Assembly: GCA_944323075.1 (NCBI GenBank)
Contig: CALURC010000005.1
Location: forward strand, 62,001 to 126,000
Length of the DNA: 64,000 nucleotides
Direction of reading: 5' to 3'
From: an uncultured Alistipes sp.
GTDB lineage: Bacteria > Bacteroidota > Bacteroidia > Bacteroidales > Rikenellaceae
A model generated the notes under the pieces. It had not been told where the DNA came from, searched no databases, and saw only the letters and a program-made list of their open reading frames with translations. Shown piece after piece: positions 8,941 through 17,824 of this stretch. How positions within the stretch are numbered: the first letter of the stretch is position 1; every line of letters starts with the position of its first letter. Made by a program: the position numbers and the translations under genes.

Positions 8941-9198
8941 ATGGCACATAAGAAGGGAGTCGGTAGTTCCAAGAACGGTCGTGAATCGGAAAGCAAACGC
9001 TTGGGCGTAAAACTTTTCGGCGGCCAGGTGGCTAAAGCCGGCAATATTTTGGTTCGCCAACGGGGTACGGTACACAATCCGGGTGAAAATGTTGGTATGG
9101 GAAAAGATCACACTCTTTATGCTCTGATTGATGGTGTGGTTGCCTTCCAGAAAAAAGAGAAGAACAGATCTTATGTTTCTGTAAAACCTTTGTCGTAA
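8941..9198 (+). CDS. rpmA: 50S ribosomal protein L27
   Basis: An 85-residue L27 starting [20 protein letters not shown], so the mature-type N-terminus that reaches toward the peptidyl transferase centre begins directly at Met, with no cleavable extension of the Firmicutes kind. GTKxHPGxNVGxGKDHTL-type residues are present as [18 protein letters not shown]. It is co-transcribed with rplU and ends at a terminator. In Bacteroides serS usually comes next; here serS is at 46 kb. Confidence 0.97.
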   Translation: MAHKKGVGSSKNGRESESKRLGVKLFGGQVAKAGNILVRQRGTVHNPGENVGMGKDHTLYALIDGVVAFQKKEKNRSYVSVKPLS

Positions 9199-9225
9199 CA
9201 GAAAGTAGATCATAGTATAGAAATG

Positions 9226-9258
9226 AAAAAGCCCACAACAATTGTTTGCGGGCTTTTT
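9226..9258 (+). terminator. Intrinsic terminator of rplU-rpmA
   Basis: Imperfect hairpin built from gcccacaa and ttgcgggc, flanked by five A and followed by six T. Confidence 0.7.
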
Positions 9259-9261
9259 TAT

Positions 9262-9548
9262 TTCTTTTTTCTTTATTGATAAAAGACATAGATCATAGAT
9301 TGAAGGTTGGTTTATAATCATTCGTTTAGTCATTACTAAACTAATCTGTGTTTTTTTTTAATTAGCTGTTTGGCTGAGTCTATTGGTCAACATTTTGGCG
9401 TGCATAAGTTTTCAAGGCTTTTGAGTCTGTTTTGATTGGTGCTCGACATGTGTTAGAGAAAAGAACAACAATATTCATTGGCTATTGTCCATGAAAAAGA
9501 GCAAGAGTCGCAAAAATATGAAAAGAACAGAGGCAGAAGAGTCGGATA
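9262..9548. other. Gene-free spacer between convergent rpmA and rny
   Basis: Between two terminators. Frames here are short or antisense to rpmA. I see no RNA gene, repeat or conserved protein. Confidence 0.5.
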
Positions 9549-9583
9549 AAAAAACGGAGTGTTTATAAAACACCCCGTTTAAA
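9549..9583 (-). terminator. Intrinsic terminator of rny
   Basis: Thirteen-base hairpin (aaacggggtgttt / aaacactccgttt read on the minus strand, closing with one G-U pair) followed by seven T. Confidence 0.75.
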
Positions 9584-9614
9584 TGGATTTGAAATCTCTC
9601 TCTGTTGATGAGAG

Positions 9615-11156
9615 CTACTTTGCGTAGCTGATCGAACGAGTTTCTCGGATGACTGTAATTTTTACCTGTCCCGGATAGGTCATCTCGTCTTGGATCTTTT
9701 TTGCTATGTCTCGTGATAGATTGTCCGCCTCTTGATCGGAAATTTTTTCGCTTCCTACAATGACCCGTAACTCACGACCGGCTTGTATTGCATAAGTCTT
9801 CATTACACCAGGATAGGAGAGTGCCATCTCTTCCATCTCTTTGAGCCGTTTGATGTATGATTCAACGACTTCGCGTCGTGCCCCTGGGCGTGCACCAGAG
9901 ATTGCATCGCATACTTGAACGATCGGAGCGATCAGATTGTTCATCTCTATTTCATCGTGGTGTGCACCGATGGCATTGATGACTTCAGGTTTTTCCTTGT
10001 ATTTTTCAGCCAATTTCATACCGATAATGGCGTGCGGTAATTCTGGTTCATCATCCGGTACTTTACCGATGTCATGCAACAGTCCAGCACGTCGTGCAAG
10101 TTTTGCGTTCAACCCCAGCTCGGCTGCCATAATGCCACAGAGATTGGCAACCTCTCTTGAGTGTTGCAGCAGATTTTGTCCGTATGAGGAACGGTATTTC
10201 ATCTTACCGATCAGTCGGATCAGTTCGGGGTGTAATCCATGAATCCCGAGATCGATAGTCGTACGTTTCCCGGCTTCGATGATCTCCTCTTCTATCTGTT
10301 TCTGGACTTTGGCAACCACCTCTTCGATGCGGGCCGGATGAATTCTTCCGTCTGTAACTAATTGATGGAGAGCTAATCGGGCGATTTCTCTTCGCACAGG
10401 ATCGAATCCCGACAAAATAATCGCTTCTGGAGTGTCATCCACAATGATTTCGATTCCTGTTGCAGCTTCCAGTGCCCGGATATTACGGCCTTCGCGTCCG
10501 ATGATCCGTCCCTTCACTTCGTCGCTTTCGATGTTGAATACCGTAACAGCATTTTCTATCGCGGCTTCCGTTGCAACCCTTTGGATGGTTTGGACTACTA
10601 TTTTTTTCGCTTCTTTATTTGCGCTCATTTTGGCCTCTTCCATGACTTCGTTGACATAGGTCATGGCTTCCGTTTTGGCCTCTTCTTTCATGTTTTCGAT
10701 CAGAATGTTCTTGGCCTCTTCGCTACTTAAGCCGCTGATTTGTTCGAGGCGAATATTCTGTTCTTTGATTTTCCGGTCTAATTCATCTTTTTTTCGTTCG
10801 AGGTTTTCGCTTTGAGCTTCGAGACGTTCGCGTACCGAATTCTGTTCCTTGAGTTTTCGGTTTAGCTCCTCTTGTTGTGAGGCCAGGTTTGCTTCCATCT
10901 GTTTTGCCCGTTGCTCACTTTGAGCGAGCTTTTGATTGCGTTCATTGACGGTTCTGTCGTGCTCGCTTTTGAGTTGAATGAATTTTTCCTTGGCCTGAAG
11001 GATTTTTTCTTTTTTGATCATTTCACCTTCGGCTTCGGCTTCTTTCAGAAGTGCGGCTTTTTTGTTGCGGAATATCTTCGATGTAATCGTGTATCCTGCA
11101 TAGCATCCTGCCGCTGAGCAGACGATCGTAATTATTACTATGACTAGAATATCCAT
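9615..11156 (-). CDS. rny: Ribonuclease Y
   Basis: A membrane-anchored endoribonuclease that initiates mRNA decay. The 513 residues show the full family plan: an N-terminal membrane helix (about 3-25), a long coiled coil (about 30-200, rich in K, E and Q), a KH RNA-binding domain with [15 protein letters not shown] (216-230), and an HD domain with QHSREV (His332) and LLHDIGK (His361-Asp362). It lies downstream of zapA and the 6S-like RNA on the same strand and has its own terminator. The start gives a helix directly at the N-terminus, as in other RNase Y proteins. Confidence 0.97.
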   Translation of the reverse strand: MDILVIVIITIVCSAAGCYAGYTITSKIFRNKKAALLKEAEAEGEMIKKEKILQAKEKFIQLKSEHDRTVNERNQKLAQSEQRAKQMEANLASQQEELNRKLKEQNSVRERLEAQSENLERKKDELDRKIKEQNIRLEQISGLSSEEAKNILIENMKEEAKTEAMTYVNEVMEEAKMSANKEAKKIVVQTIQRVATEAAIENAVTVFNIESDEVKGRIIGREGRNIRALEAATGIEIIVDDTPEAIILSGFDPVRREIARLALHQLVTDGRIHPARIEEVVAKVQKQIEEEIIEAGKRTTIDLGIHGLHPELIRLIGKMKYRSSYGQNLLQHSREVANLCGIMAAELGLNAKLARRAGLLHDIGKVPDDEPELPHAIIGMKLAEKYKEKPEVINAIGAHHDEIEMNNLIAPIVQVCDAISGARPGARREVVESYIKRLKEMEEMALSYPGVMKTYAIQAGRELRVIVGSEKISDQEADNLSRDIAKKIQDEMTYPGQVKITVIRETRSISYAK

Positions 11157-11210
11157 ATTGTCAGTTAATATTTAGTATGTTAAACAAAATAAAATAGTTT
11201 TCTTCTCTTC

Positions 11211-11425
11211 AAAAAAAGACCCGCACGGGTTTCCTTTTCTCTTGTTTGACGAATCTCCAGTTCCGTCATGTATGGAGCTGCCGTATATCGCAAACTTCCA
11301 ACGTCTTCCTTAGAAGAACCTTCCGAGAAGGAAGGGTAAGGCCTGTTTTTGAAATACCAAGCTTCACTCCAATGTAAATAGTGTTGAGTTTCGCAAAGCT
11401 TAAAAGGAATCCATGCGGGTTTATT
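11211..11425 (-). ncRNA. ssrS: Structured RNA between zapA and rny, probable 6S RNA
   Basis: The 333-base zapA-rny spacer folds on the minus strand into one long rod. The ends pair (ACCCGCA 11420-11414 with TGCGGGT 11225-11219). Then TTCCTTTT pairs with AAAAGGAA, TTTG/CGAA/CTC pair with CAAA/TTCG/GAG, and after a large open region TGGAG pairs with CTCCA. The apex is CCTTA/TAAGG enclosing CCTTCC/GGAAGG. It ends in ACCCGTGCGGGT plus a T run, a terminator. A ~210-nt rod with a central bubble beside zapA is what 6S RNA, the RNA polymerase regulator, looks like. I see no clear -7 box, so it may be processed from the zapA transcript. The 6S identity is inference. Confidence 0.65.
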
Positions 11426-11489
11426 CCTTGTCTTATGTTTAAGAACCTTTACTGTTTTCGGAGTTTGTTTCTCCTCGTCACAGTTGACT

Positions 11490-11777
11490 TTATATTTTAT
11501 TCAGGTAGTCGTCGATTTCCTGTTCCAACTCGGTTAGCGCTTTTTCTTCATCGCTCAACTTCCTGTCCATTTCGAGCCCCACTTTATCTGCGGCTATTTG
11601 TATGGCAGCCATTGCGAGGTAATCTTCGGGTTCGGCCGCAAATCTTGTTTTATAGGCAGAAATCAAAGCGTTGAGATCTTGTGCTGCACGACGAAATTTC
11701 TCTTCCTCGTTTTGCTGGATAGTCATCGGATACTCTTTGCCGATCACTTTCAGTTTAATTCTTCGCTTTGCTGCCAT
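11490..11777 (-). CDS. zapA: Cell division protein ZapA
   Basis: A 95-residue ZapA-type protein that bundles FtsZ filaments at the Z-ring. The N-terminal beta-rich part (RIKLKVIGKEYPMTI) followed by EEEKFRRAAQDLNALISAYK and a C-terminal coiled coil matches the family. It is encoded 42 bases after a small coiled-coil gene and before the 6S-like RNA. Confidence 0.88.
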   Translation of the reverse strand: MAAKRRIKLKVIGKEYPMTIQQNEEEKFRRAAQDLNALISAYKTRFAAEPEDYLAMAAIQIAADKVGLEMDRKLSDEEKALTELEQEIDDYLNKI

Positions 11778-11819
11778 AAAACTTTTTTATGATCATCCGA
11801 CGAGCGGAGATGTCAAGTT

Positions 11820-12110
11820 TTATTTGTTCATCAGGGCAAGACATTTGTCGATTTCCCGCAACAGTTTATTGACACGTAATCTTGCCACGCGTCGATCATC
11901 ATGGTTTCCCGCGAGACCTCCGCTGATTTCAAGTGCTTCTATTCGTCTGTTCAGGCGTCTGATGTTCTCTTCGCACACTCGTTTTTCTCGAACGACTTTT
12001 GTGTAATCTTCGGTCAGCCGGCTCAATTCTTGTCGCAAGCTTCGATTGTCATCGATAATTTTTGCAACTTTCTTTTTCAGTGATTCGACCACCTTTCTGC
12101 TATCGTCCAT
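11820..12110 (-). CDS. Small coiled-coil protein encoded upstream of zapA
   Basis: A 96-residue cytosolic protein that is almost wholly predicted coiled coil (heptad-like KVVESLKKKVAKIIDDN through RRLNRRIEALE) with a short break at GGLAGNHDD. I do not recognise a named family. Genes of this kind sit beside zapA in other Bacteroidota, so a role in Z-ring assembly, perhaps analogous to ZapB, is plausible but unproven. Confidence 0.65.
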   Translation of the reverse strand: MDDSRKVVESLKKKVAKIIDDNRSLRQELSRLTEDYTKVVREKRVCEENIRRLNRRIEALEISGGLAGNHDDRRVARLRVNKLLREIDKCLALMNK

Positions 12111-12138
12111 GACGCTCAGACAAAATTATTCACACACT

Positions 12139-12146
12139 CAAAAGTA
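12139..12146 (-). promoter_or_regulatory. -7 box of the coiled-coil gene-zapA operon
   Basis: TACTTTTG on the minus strand, 29 bases before the start at 12110. Confidence 0.5.
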
Positions 12147-12171
12147 AGGTTTTTTTATCAATCTGCAAAAT

Positions 12172-13488
12172 CTATTTTTTGTTTCCTGCGGGCAATAGGG
12201 TTCCGTAGAGATCATAATCTTCTGCATCTGTTATTTTTACATTGCAGAAAGCGCCCGGACGAATCTGTTGCTCTGTTTCGATCAGTATTTCGGTGTCTAT
12301 TTCGGGCGAGTCGTATTGCGATCGGCCGATAAGGAATGAGTCTTCTCTGCGGTCGATGATGATCCGTTCGCAGTTGCCGATCCGGAGTCGGTTGTTCTCT
12401 GCAGAAATGCGGTTTTGCAGCTCCATCAATGTGTCGGCACGTTGCTGTTTTACCTCGTCGGGAACATCGTCATCGAGCTGTTCGGCAGAATAGGTTCCCT
12501 CTTCTTCAGAGTAGGGGAAAACGCCGAGACGCTCGAAACGTACCTTTTCGACAAACTCGAGCAGTTCTGCGAAATCTTCCTCGCTCTCGCCCGGATATCC
12601 GGTAAGTAGGGTGGTGCGTAATGCAATGTCGGGAATCTCGGTCCGAAGTTTTTCGATCAGGTCGTAAACTTGTTCTTTTGTAACTCCTCGCCGCATGCTT
12701 TTCAGTTGTCGGTCGCTGATGTGCTGGAACGGAATGTCGAGGTATTTGCATATTTTCGGTTCGTCGCGGACGGCTTCGATCACGTCGTCAGGAAAATGTG
12801 CCGGATAAGCGTAGTGCAGACGAATCCATTCGATTCCGTCAATCTTACAAAGTTTCCGGAGCAGGGGACCGAGTTGGCGTGATCCATAAAGATCGAGCCC
12901 ATAGTAGGTGGTGTCTTGTGCGATTACGATCAACTCTTTAACACCTTTGGCCGCCAGCTTTTGTGCCTCCGTTAAAAGTTCTTCCATCGGGGCGGAGCGG
13001 TGTCTGCCGCGGATCAGCGGGATGGCGCAATAGCCGCATCCCCAGTTGCATCCTTCCGAAATCTTCAGGTAGGCATAGTGGCTTGGTGTGGTCAGGTAGC
13101 GTTCTCCGATCAGTTCGTTGCGGTAGGAACCGCCAACGGCTCGGATGACATCGCTCAGGTTGTTGACGCCGAAAAATTCATCTACTTCCGGAATCTCTTG
13201 TTGTAGCTCTTTTTTGTAGCGTTCCGAGAGGCATCCCATGACAAACAAGTGGTCGATGGCCCCTTTGGTTTTTGCATCGGCAAAACTGAGAATCGTGTTG
13301 ATCGACTCCTCTTTGGCATCGCCGATGAAACCGCAGGTATTGATTACGACCGTACGGGCATCGGTTGAATTGGAGTCGAAAGTGAGCTCGAATCCACTAT
13401 CGTGTAGTTGAGCCATCAGGTGTTCCGAGTCTACAATATTCTTGGAGCATCCGAGGGTGACGAGATTGATCTTGCGCTTTTGTCTCAT
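12172..13488 (-). CDS. rimO: Ribosomal protein S12 methylthiotransferase RimO
   Basis: A radical-SAM enzyme that adds a methylthio group to the conserved Asp of ribosomal protein S12. The 438 residues contain the N-terminal MTTase domain with three cluster cysteines (TLGCSKNIVDSE, NTCGFIGDAKEES, GCLSERY), the radical-SAM CNWGCGYCAIP with CX3CX2C spacing, and a C-terminal TRAM domain. GCSKN and the short linkers separate it from MiaB, which is also encoded in this window at 53.6 kb. In Bacteroides rimO commonly follows ftsY; here 5.5 kb of other genes intervene. Confidence 0.95.
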   Translation of the reverse strand: MRQKRKINLVTLGCSKNIVDSEHLMAQLHDSGFELTFDSNSTDARTVVINTCGFIGDAKEESINTILSFADAKTKGAIDHLFVMGCLSERYKKELQQEIPEVDEFFGVNNLSDVIRAVGGSYRNELIGERYLTTPSHYAYLKISEGCNWGCGYCAIPLIRGRHRSAPMEELLTEAQKLAAKGVKELIVIAQDTTYYGLDLYGSRQLGPLLRKLCKIDGIEWIRLHYAYPAHFPDDVIEAVRDEPKICKYLDIPFQHISDRQLKSMRRGVTKEQVYDLIEKLRTEIPDIALRTTLLTGYPGESEEDFAELLEFVEKVRFERLGVFPYSEEEGTYSAEQLDDDVPDEVKQQRADTLMELQNRISAENNRLRIGNCERIIIDRREDSFLIGRSQYDSPEIDTEILIETEQQIRPGAFCNVKITDAEDYDLYGTLLPAGNKK

Positions 13489-13515
13489 TGGCTTTCTGAA
13501 TGGGAAAGTTTAAGA

Positions 13516-13523
13516 CAAAGGTA
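13516..13523 (-). promoter_or_regulatory. -7 box of the rimO promoter
   Basis: TACCTTTG on the minus strand immediately after the upstream gene's terminator and 28 bases before the rimO start. Confidence 0.55.
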
Positions 13524-13524
13524 C

Positions 13525-13552
13525 AAAAAAACATGGCAATTTGCCATGTTTT
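13525..13552 (-). terminator. Intrinsic terminator of the unknown secreted protein gene
   Basis: Twelve-base palindrome (aaaacatggcaa / ttgccatgtttt) followed on the minus strand by T residues. Confidence 0.7.
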
Positions 13553-13571
13553 GTCGTTTGAAGGTCTTAAC

Positions 13572-15494
13572 TTATTCGATACTGTATTTTAGATCGGAGA
13601 TGGTTTCACCTCTGTTAAATGATCTGTTTTCTTCGCTGTGGTTCAAGCTAAGGATGTCTGTGATTCGTGCATTGGCATAAGAAGATGCTCCGCGATAGTG
13701 GATCGGAAAGTGGAGTCCCGAAACTTCGAACGAGAGAGTGTCAATGGAGAATTCTTCGTAGGGAATTAGTAATTCCGTTCCGGATAGAGCAGTAATGGTT
13801 GATGTGTTTTCACCGTACCGGATACGTCGTTGCCCCCTTTCTCTAATCCAGTGTTCGTTGTTCAGTATACCGAATTCAGACGTGGAAATGTAACTCAGAC
13901 TGCACTGTCGAAGTGCGGTAAGGGTTTCGTGTACGAACATTCGGTCGTTTTCGGCTGTGATTTCGTATGAAGCTCGGACTGCATCGCCATGTCTGACATC
14001 CATTCGTACAGTGAAGGAATTTCGGTTTGTGTCGATCTTGATCTGTTCGAGAGTCAGCGGCAGGGGAGTGTCAGCTCCTTTTTCCCGGATTGATCCTATT
14101 CCGTTTCTCGGGTAGGAGTCGAAGATACGATCTGGCCGGTTCAAAGTCGGCATGAACATGATTTTGTTGCTGTAGCTTAGTGAATGGAGAAATTTGTCGG
14201 ATTTGTTTAAGATGATTTTTCCGTTTTCAAACCATTTGACTCCGTTTTTCGGAGTATAGGAATCAGGTAGATTCTTGGCGAAGTGAAGTGCCTGCCAAGA
14301 AAGGGATAGATACAGAATCAAATCGTGTTGTGTGGAGGGAAAGAAGTACTCTTTTTCGTTATATATGTTTCCTTCAGGATGACGCTCCTGCATCCGTTCT
14401 ATGCATTCCAAGGCTTCCATGGTTAGATGCCATGCATCGCGATCGTTTGCATAGACGGCCATGAACAAATGGTTTACCAGCCAGTCTGAATTACGGAAAA
14501 TCCGCCAGTCTTGCCAACTGGGATAGGTGAGTCCGGCGTCCGGGAGAGAGAACCATTTCAGGTTGTCGTAGATATGAGAGATGTTGAATCGCAGAAAATC
14601 GGGAATTGTCCGGCCAGTCATGCTATAATCCACTGCGGTATGGAATGTGAGAATGAACGAGGCCATATAGTCGGGATGTATGATTCGGTGGTTTTCTAAG
14701 GTATAGTCATCGTATAGGTTTGCTCCTTCGAAGGAGGATAGGGGTGTTCCCGATACTATACTGTCGGAACGAATGTCCGATGGAGTCAAGTACGATGAGA
14801 GAACCCATTCTTGGAAAAGGGTATCCCATCGTTCTCGGTTTGGATCCTCGGGCATTAGGAGAGAGGCAATGTGGAAAATTTGGCTGTTCCATGCATTTTC
14901 TTCGGCTGCAGTATCGTATTTGTAGCGATGGGGCGGTTTTTGATCGTAGAATCTGGCTGCTTCCGCTTTGACGATCCGGCAGACTTCCTGTTGGAGTGTT
15001 TCAGGAAGGTCGTTCCATACAAACCAAGCGGCTCTTCCGAGCGAGTATGCCCAGTGGGCACTCTGCCACTGTGAATTCCAGCACTTCCCATCGGAAGTGG
15101 GCAGGGAGTCGTATGTGGAGGTTATATAGCGCATCATTGGCAGAATGTATTCTTGCATAAGCGCTTTCTTCTCTGTACCGACCCATTCGGAACGGTATTT
15201 TCCGAAACGGTGCAAAAAACAGAGGCCTGCCAATGTTCCAGTATTTGGACGGATGCCATGTTCTCCGTGAATGCTGGGCGTAAGTAGTTTTAGACTTGAA
15301 TCTTGTTCATGGGAGTGTACTGTCCCGATTAAGTAGTGGGCCTGAAGACTGATGGCACGGTAGAGACGGTCGGCAATCGGACGGTATTTCTGTTGTGGTT
15401 TAGAGGGTAATTTGATCCGTTCCACTTGGGAATGACTGTATCCTGCAAGTAGAAACGTAAAAGAGCAGAAAAGGAGTAGTTTTTTTATGTTCAT
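13572..15494 (-). CDS. Secreted protein of unknown function, possibly carbohydrate-active
   Basis: A 640-residue exported protein with a clear signal peptide (MNIKKLLLFCSFTFLLAGYSHSQ). I do not recognise a family. Many Trp/Tyr-rich helical stretches (about 100-400, for example HWAYSLGRAAWFVWNDLP and DTAAEENAWNSQI) suggest an alpha/alpha-toroid, and the last 200 residues look beta-rich (TVRMDVRHGD, ENDRMFVHETL), an arrangement shared with heparinase-type lyases and some glycosidases. That reading is weak. The frame opens six codons earlier, but a -7 box at 15518-15525 leaves almost no leader for that start, so the ATG at 15494 is preferred. It is a single gene. Confidence 0.7.
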   Translation of the reverse strand: MNIKKLLLFCSFTFLLAGYSHSQVERIKLPSKPQQKYRPIADRLYRAISLQAHYLIGTVHSHEQDSSLKLLTPSIHGEHGIRPNTGTLAGLCFLHRFGKYRSEWVGTEKKALMQEYILPMMRYITSTYDSLPTSDGKCWNSQWQSAHWAYSLGRAAWFVWNDLPETLQQEVCRIVKAEAARFYDQKPPHRYKYDTAAEENAWNSQIFHIASLLMPEDPNRERWDTLFQEWVLSSYLTPSDIRSDSIVSGTPLSSFEGANLYDDYTLENHRIIHPDYMASFILTFHTAVDYSMTGRTIPDFLRFNISHIYDNLKWFSLPDAGLTYPSWQDWRIFRNSDWLVNHLFMAVYANDRDAWHLTMEALECIERMQERHPEGNIYNEKEYFFPSTQHDLILYLSLSWQALHFAKNLPDSYTPKNGVKWFENGKIILNKSDKFLHSLSYSNKIMFMPTLNRPDRIFDSYPRNGIGSIREKGADTPLPLTLEQIKIDTNRNSFTVRMDVRHGDAVRASYEITAENDRMFVHETLTALRQCSLSYISTSEFGILNNEHWIRERGQRRIRYGENTSTITALSGTELLIPYEEFSIDTLSFEVSGLHFPIHYRGASSYANARITDILSLNHSEENRSFNRGETISDLKYSIE

Positions 15495-15517
15495 CTTGAT
15501 TTTGAGGTTCATTTTTA

Positions 15518-15525
15518 CAAATATA
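15518..15525 (-). promoter_or_regulatory. -7 box upstream of the unknown secreted protein gene
   Basis: TATATTTG on the minus strand. It decides the start of the gene at 15494. Confidence 0.5.
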
Positions 15526-15538
15526 GGAAAATATGTTT

Positions 15539-15546
15539 TATCTTTG
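15539..15546 (+). promoter_or_regulatory. -7 box of the ferritin gene
   Basis: TATCTTTG, 43 bases before the ferritin ATG and divergent from the box at 15518. Confidence 0.6.
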
Positions 15547-15589
15547 TTTTGTCGAATGATTTTGTCGAACGATTAAAATTAAAACAGTT

Positions 15590-16105
15590 ATGTTGAACGA
15601 GAAAGTACAAAAGGCATTGAATGCTCAGGTGAATGCAGAGTTTTGGTCTGCATATCTTTATCTGTCGATGTCTGTAGATTTTGCGGCGAAAGGAATGAAG
15701 GGTGTGGCTAATTGGTTTTCGATCCAATTCCAAGAGGAGCAAGCTCATGCGCAGATTTTTATGAATTATATATTGTCTCGGGGTGGAAAAGTAACGTTGA
15801 CACCGATCGAAGCGGTTCCTACGACATGGGATTCTCCGTTGGCTGCATTCGAGGCCACGCTCGCTCACGAACAAAAAGTTACGGCGTTGATCAACGATTT
15901 GTGCCATTTGGCGGAGGCCGAAAAAGATTTTGCTACGGCTAATAAGCTGATTTGGTTTGTTAACGAACAGGTCGAGGAGGAAGAGACAGCACAGGGTATC
16001 ATCGATTCGTTGAAAATGGTCGATGACAGCAAGATGGGCCTTTATATGATCGATAAAGAACTGGCTGCCAGGACTTATGTAGCCCCTGCAGAGTTGACTG
16101 CATAG
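15590..16105 (+). CDS. ftnA: Non-haem ferritin
   Basis: A 171-residue ferritin that oxidises Fe2+ and stores iron in a 24-subunit cytosolic shell. The four-helix pattern carries the ferroxidase ligands: Glu in NAEFWSAYLYL, Glu and His in QFQEEQAHAQIF, Glu in ATLAHEQKVTAL and the Glu-rich FVNEQVEEEETAQ. It has its own promoter and a strong terminator. A second, Dps-like ferritin is encoded at 24 kb, so the organism has two different iron-handling cages. Confidence 0.95.
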   Translation: MLNEKVQKALNAQVNAEFWSAYLYLSMSVDFAAKGMKGVANWFSIQFQEEQAHAQIFMNYILSRGGKVTLTPIEAVPTTWDSPLAAFEATLAHEQKVTALINDLCHLAEAEKDFATANKLIWFVNEQVEEEETAQGIIDSLKMVDDSKMGLYMIDKELAARTYVAPAELTA

Positions 16106-16168
16106 GGTTGTATTGTCTTGTCGGACTCCGGTGTCGGAAAGGAATCGGAGTCCCGGAAATATATTTAT

Positions 16169-16221
16169 ACGGTTGTTTATAAAATCAATAGATTTAAAAA
16201 CAACCGTTTTTTTTTTTTTTT
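16169..16221 (+). terminator. Intrinsic terminator of the ferritin gene
   Basis: Ten-base stem (acggttgttt / aaacaaccgt) followed by about 14 T, one of the strongest in the window. A second GC-rich inverted repeat (gactccg / cggagtc) lies just before it. Confidence 0.85.
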
Positions 16222-16271
16222 GAATGATCGTTTTTAAGTTAATTTATTATATGAAAAATATTGTGGATTGA

Positions 16272-16302
16272 TTTGTTTTATAAATAGTGTTGGTTATATT
16301 TG
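16272..16302 (+). promoter_or_regulatory. Promoter of the DUF4919 gene
   Basis: TTTG at 16272-16275, a 19-base spacer and TATATTTG at 16295-16302, a full match to the phylum consensus. Confidence 0.75.
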
Positions 16303-16332
16303 TAAGTATAACTCTATAAAAAACGGCCGATT

Positions 16333-16992
16333 ATGAAAAAGATTTTGATTTTATTATGTGTTTTTTCGTTTGTCATGGACTTTGGTTCGGCCCAGACCGC
16401 ACAAAACGATTTGCAGGTTTCGAAAAGTGAGTACAAACAGTTGTTGAAACGTTTTGAGAGCGGAGATACAACGTTGACGGCGGAAGAGGGGGCCAAGTTG
16501 TATTATGGCTTTGCGGAGACGTCTGCCTATAAGGGAAATGCGGATTACGGTGTGAAACAAGCCAAAGATTTGCTTCAGGCCAAGAAATACGCAGAGGCAT
16601 TCAAGGCAGCCAAACAGGTGTTGAAGGAGTGTCCGGTCTCTTTCTCGGCTTATGAGGTGATCATGTTCGTGGACTATGCTTGCCGCGATACGCAGGAGGT
16701 TCCTAAAAGTGAGACTGCACCCTATATGCGACGTTTATTTAAACTGATGGAGGGCGTGTTCAGTGCGGGAAACGGGCAGACGAAGGAGACAGCCATGCCG
16801 GTAATTTGTGTGCATGACGAATATATTATCATGAAGACATTGGGCTTGACGAAGGTGAACGAGCAAGAGTTGGTCGATCAGAAATACGACCGTATGGATA
16901 TTGAATTACGAGGCAAGCAATGTATCATGTGGTTCGATGTTACTCGATCGATGGATTATGCCCGGGAAAGCATGATGAGCGAAGCTCGGTAA
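16333..16992 (+). CDS. DUF4919 domain-containing exported protein
   Basis: A 219-residue protein with a signal peptide (MKKILILLCVFSFVMDFGSAQ), so periplasmic or outer-membrane associated. The body matches DUF4919: an early YKQLLKRFESGDTTLTAEE segment, a tetratricopeptide-like helical part (AKKYAEAFKAAKQVLKECP) and a C-terminal DIELRGKQCIMWFDVTRSM. Function unknown. It is a single transcription unit with its own promoter and terminator. Confidence 0.75.
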   Translation: MKKILILLCVFSFVMDFGSAQTAQNDLQVSKSEYKQLLKRFESGDTTLTAEEGAKLYYGFAETSAYKGNADYGVKQAKDLLQAKKYAEAFKAAKQVLKECPVSFSAYEVIMFVDYACRDTQEVPKSETAPYMRRLFKLMEGVFSAGNGQTKETAMPVICVHDEYIIMKTLGLTKVNEQELVDQKYDRMDIELRGKQCIMWFDVTRSMDYARESMMSEAR

Positions 16993-17049
16993 GCGTATCG
17001 TTTGTATTCCGGATCCATTGGGTTTCAGGAGTAGAATGTATATTTGTTT

Positions 17050-17082
17050 ATGTCCCTGTCATTCGACAGGGACATGTTTTTT
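17050..17082 (+). terminator. Terminator of the DUF4919 gene
   Basis: Perfect 11-base stem (atgtccctgtc / gacagggacat), four-base loop, followed by a T run. It abuts the end of the convergent lipoprotein gene. Confidence 0.85.
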
Positions 17083-17812
17083 AAGGCAGAATATAAATCG
17101 GAGTAGGAAGCCTGCGTACGGAATCGATGGAATCTTTCACCTGAAGTTGCTGTCCTCTTGTAATGACTTTGAAGAGTGAATCCTCGAAATGATCGAATCT
17201 TCTTTTTTGCTCCTCCCTTGTAAGTTGCGGGGTTACGTTTATGGATTCCGATGCGGTAAGCCTGCCCCGGTTGAAGGTCAATTTTAAAAAAGGTTCATTG
17301 AACCAGGTAAGGTACCCCATTTCGGCATCTCTGACTGGTTTTGCGTATAACGTTCCGCTGAACCAGTCTGCCGTACATAAATTGTGTGGGTGAAATACCG
17401 TGTCACGTTGTTGCAGACTTTCTTGTCTGAAAGTCTTGTGGAGAAGTTGCTCCATAACCCGATAATAGGGCGACGGAATCTCAACCAGGCTGAATGGATC
17501 ATTGGCGGCATACAGGATTCCGGAAAGATAAAGAGAGTCGTGTTCGATGGACCATACGGCAGCGTATGATTTTTTCTCAAATCCTTTTTCCCCGTTATAA
17601 CGGATTTGCATGAGAGTGGCATTGGGAAGAGTGTAATATATCGATTTGTAATCGTTGAATTCTCGTAACGGGCTATAAGATATAAAATAAGGCGCATCGT
17701 CAATATAGAGATAGTCGTTGGTGCTTGAAGTAAAGCGCCCCGGAGTATGAGAATTGGAACGACATCCGACCAATGCCGCTAAAAAGCATATAACCACAAC
17801 AACTGATTTCAT
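17081..17812 (-). CDS. Putative lipoprotein, three-member family, copy A
   Basis: A 243-residue exported protein with a type II signal peptide (ALVGC, Cys17). No known family was recognised. It shares an ordered set of motifs with the next gene upstream and with the gene at 49.1 kb: TNDYLYIDDAPYFISYSPL (31-49), YAAVWSIEHDSLYLSGI, CTADWFSGTLYAKP and LKLTFNRGRLTASE. Twelve bases separate it from copy B, so the two are an operon. The C-terminal 40 residues are charged and helical. Confidence 0.75.
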   Translation of the reverse strand: MKSVVVVICFLAALVGCRSNSHTPGRFTSSTNDYLYIDDAPYFISYSPLREFNDYKSIYYTLPNATLMQIRYNGEKGFEKKSYAAVWSIEHDSLYLSGILYAANDPFSLVEIPSPYYRVMEQLLHKTFRQESLQQRDTVFHPHNLCTADWFSGTLYAKPVRDAEMGYLTWFNEPFLKLTFNRGRLTASESINVTPQLTREEQKRRFDHFEDSLFKVITRGQQLQVKDSIDSVRRLPTPIYILP

Positions 17813-17824
17813 AAAAAGCGAGAT

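Noticed and set aside
8917..9333. 138-codon minus-strand frame over rpmA
   Set aside because: Antisense to L27 with no protein-like features; it also crosses the rpmA terminator.
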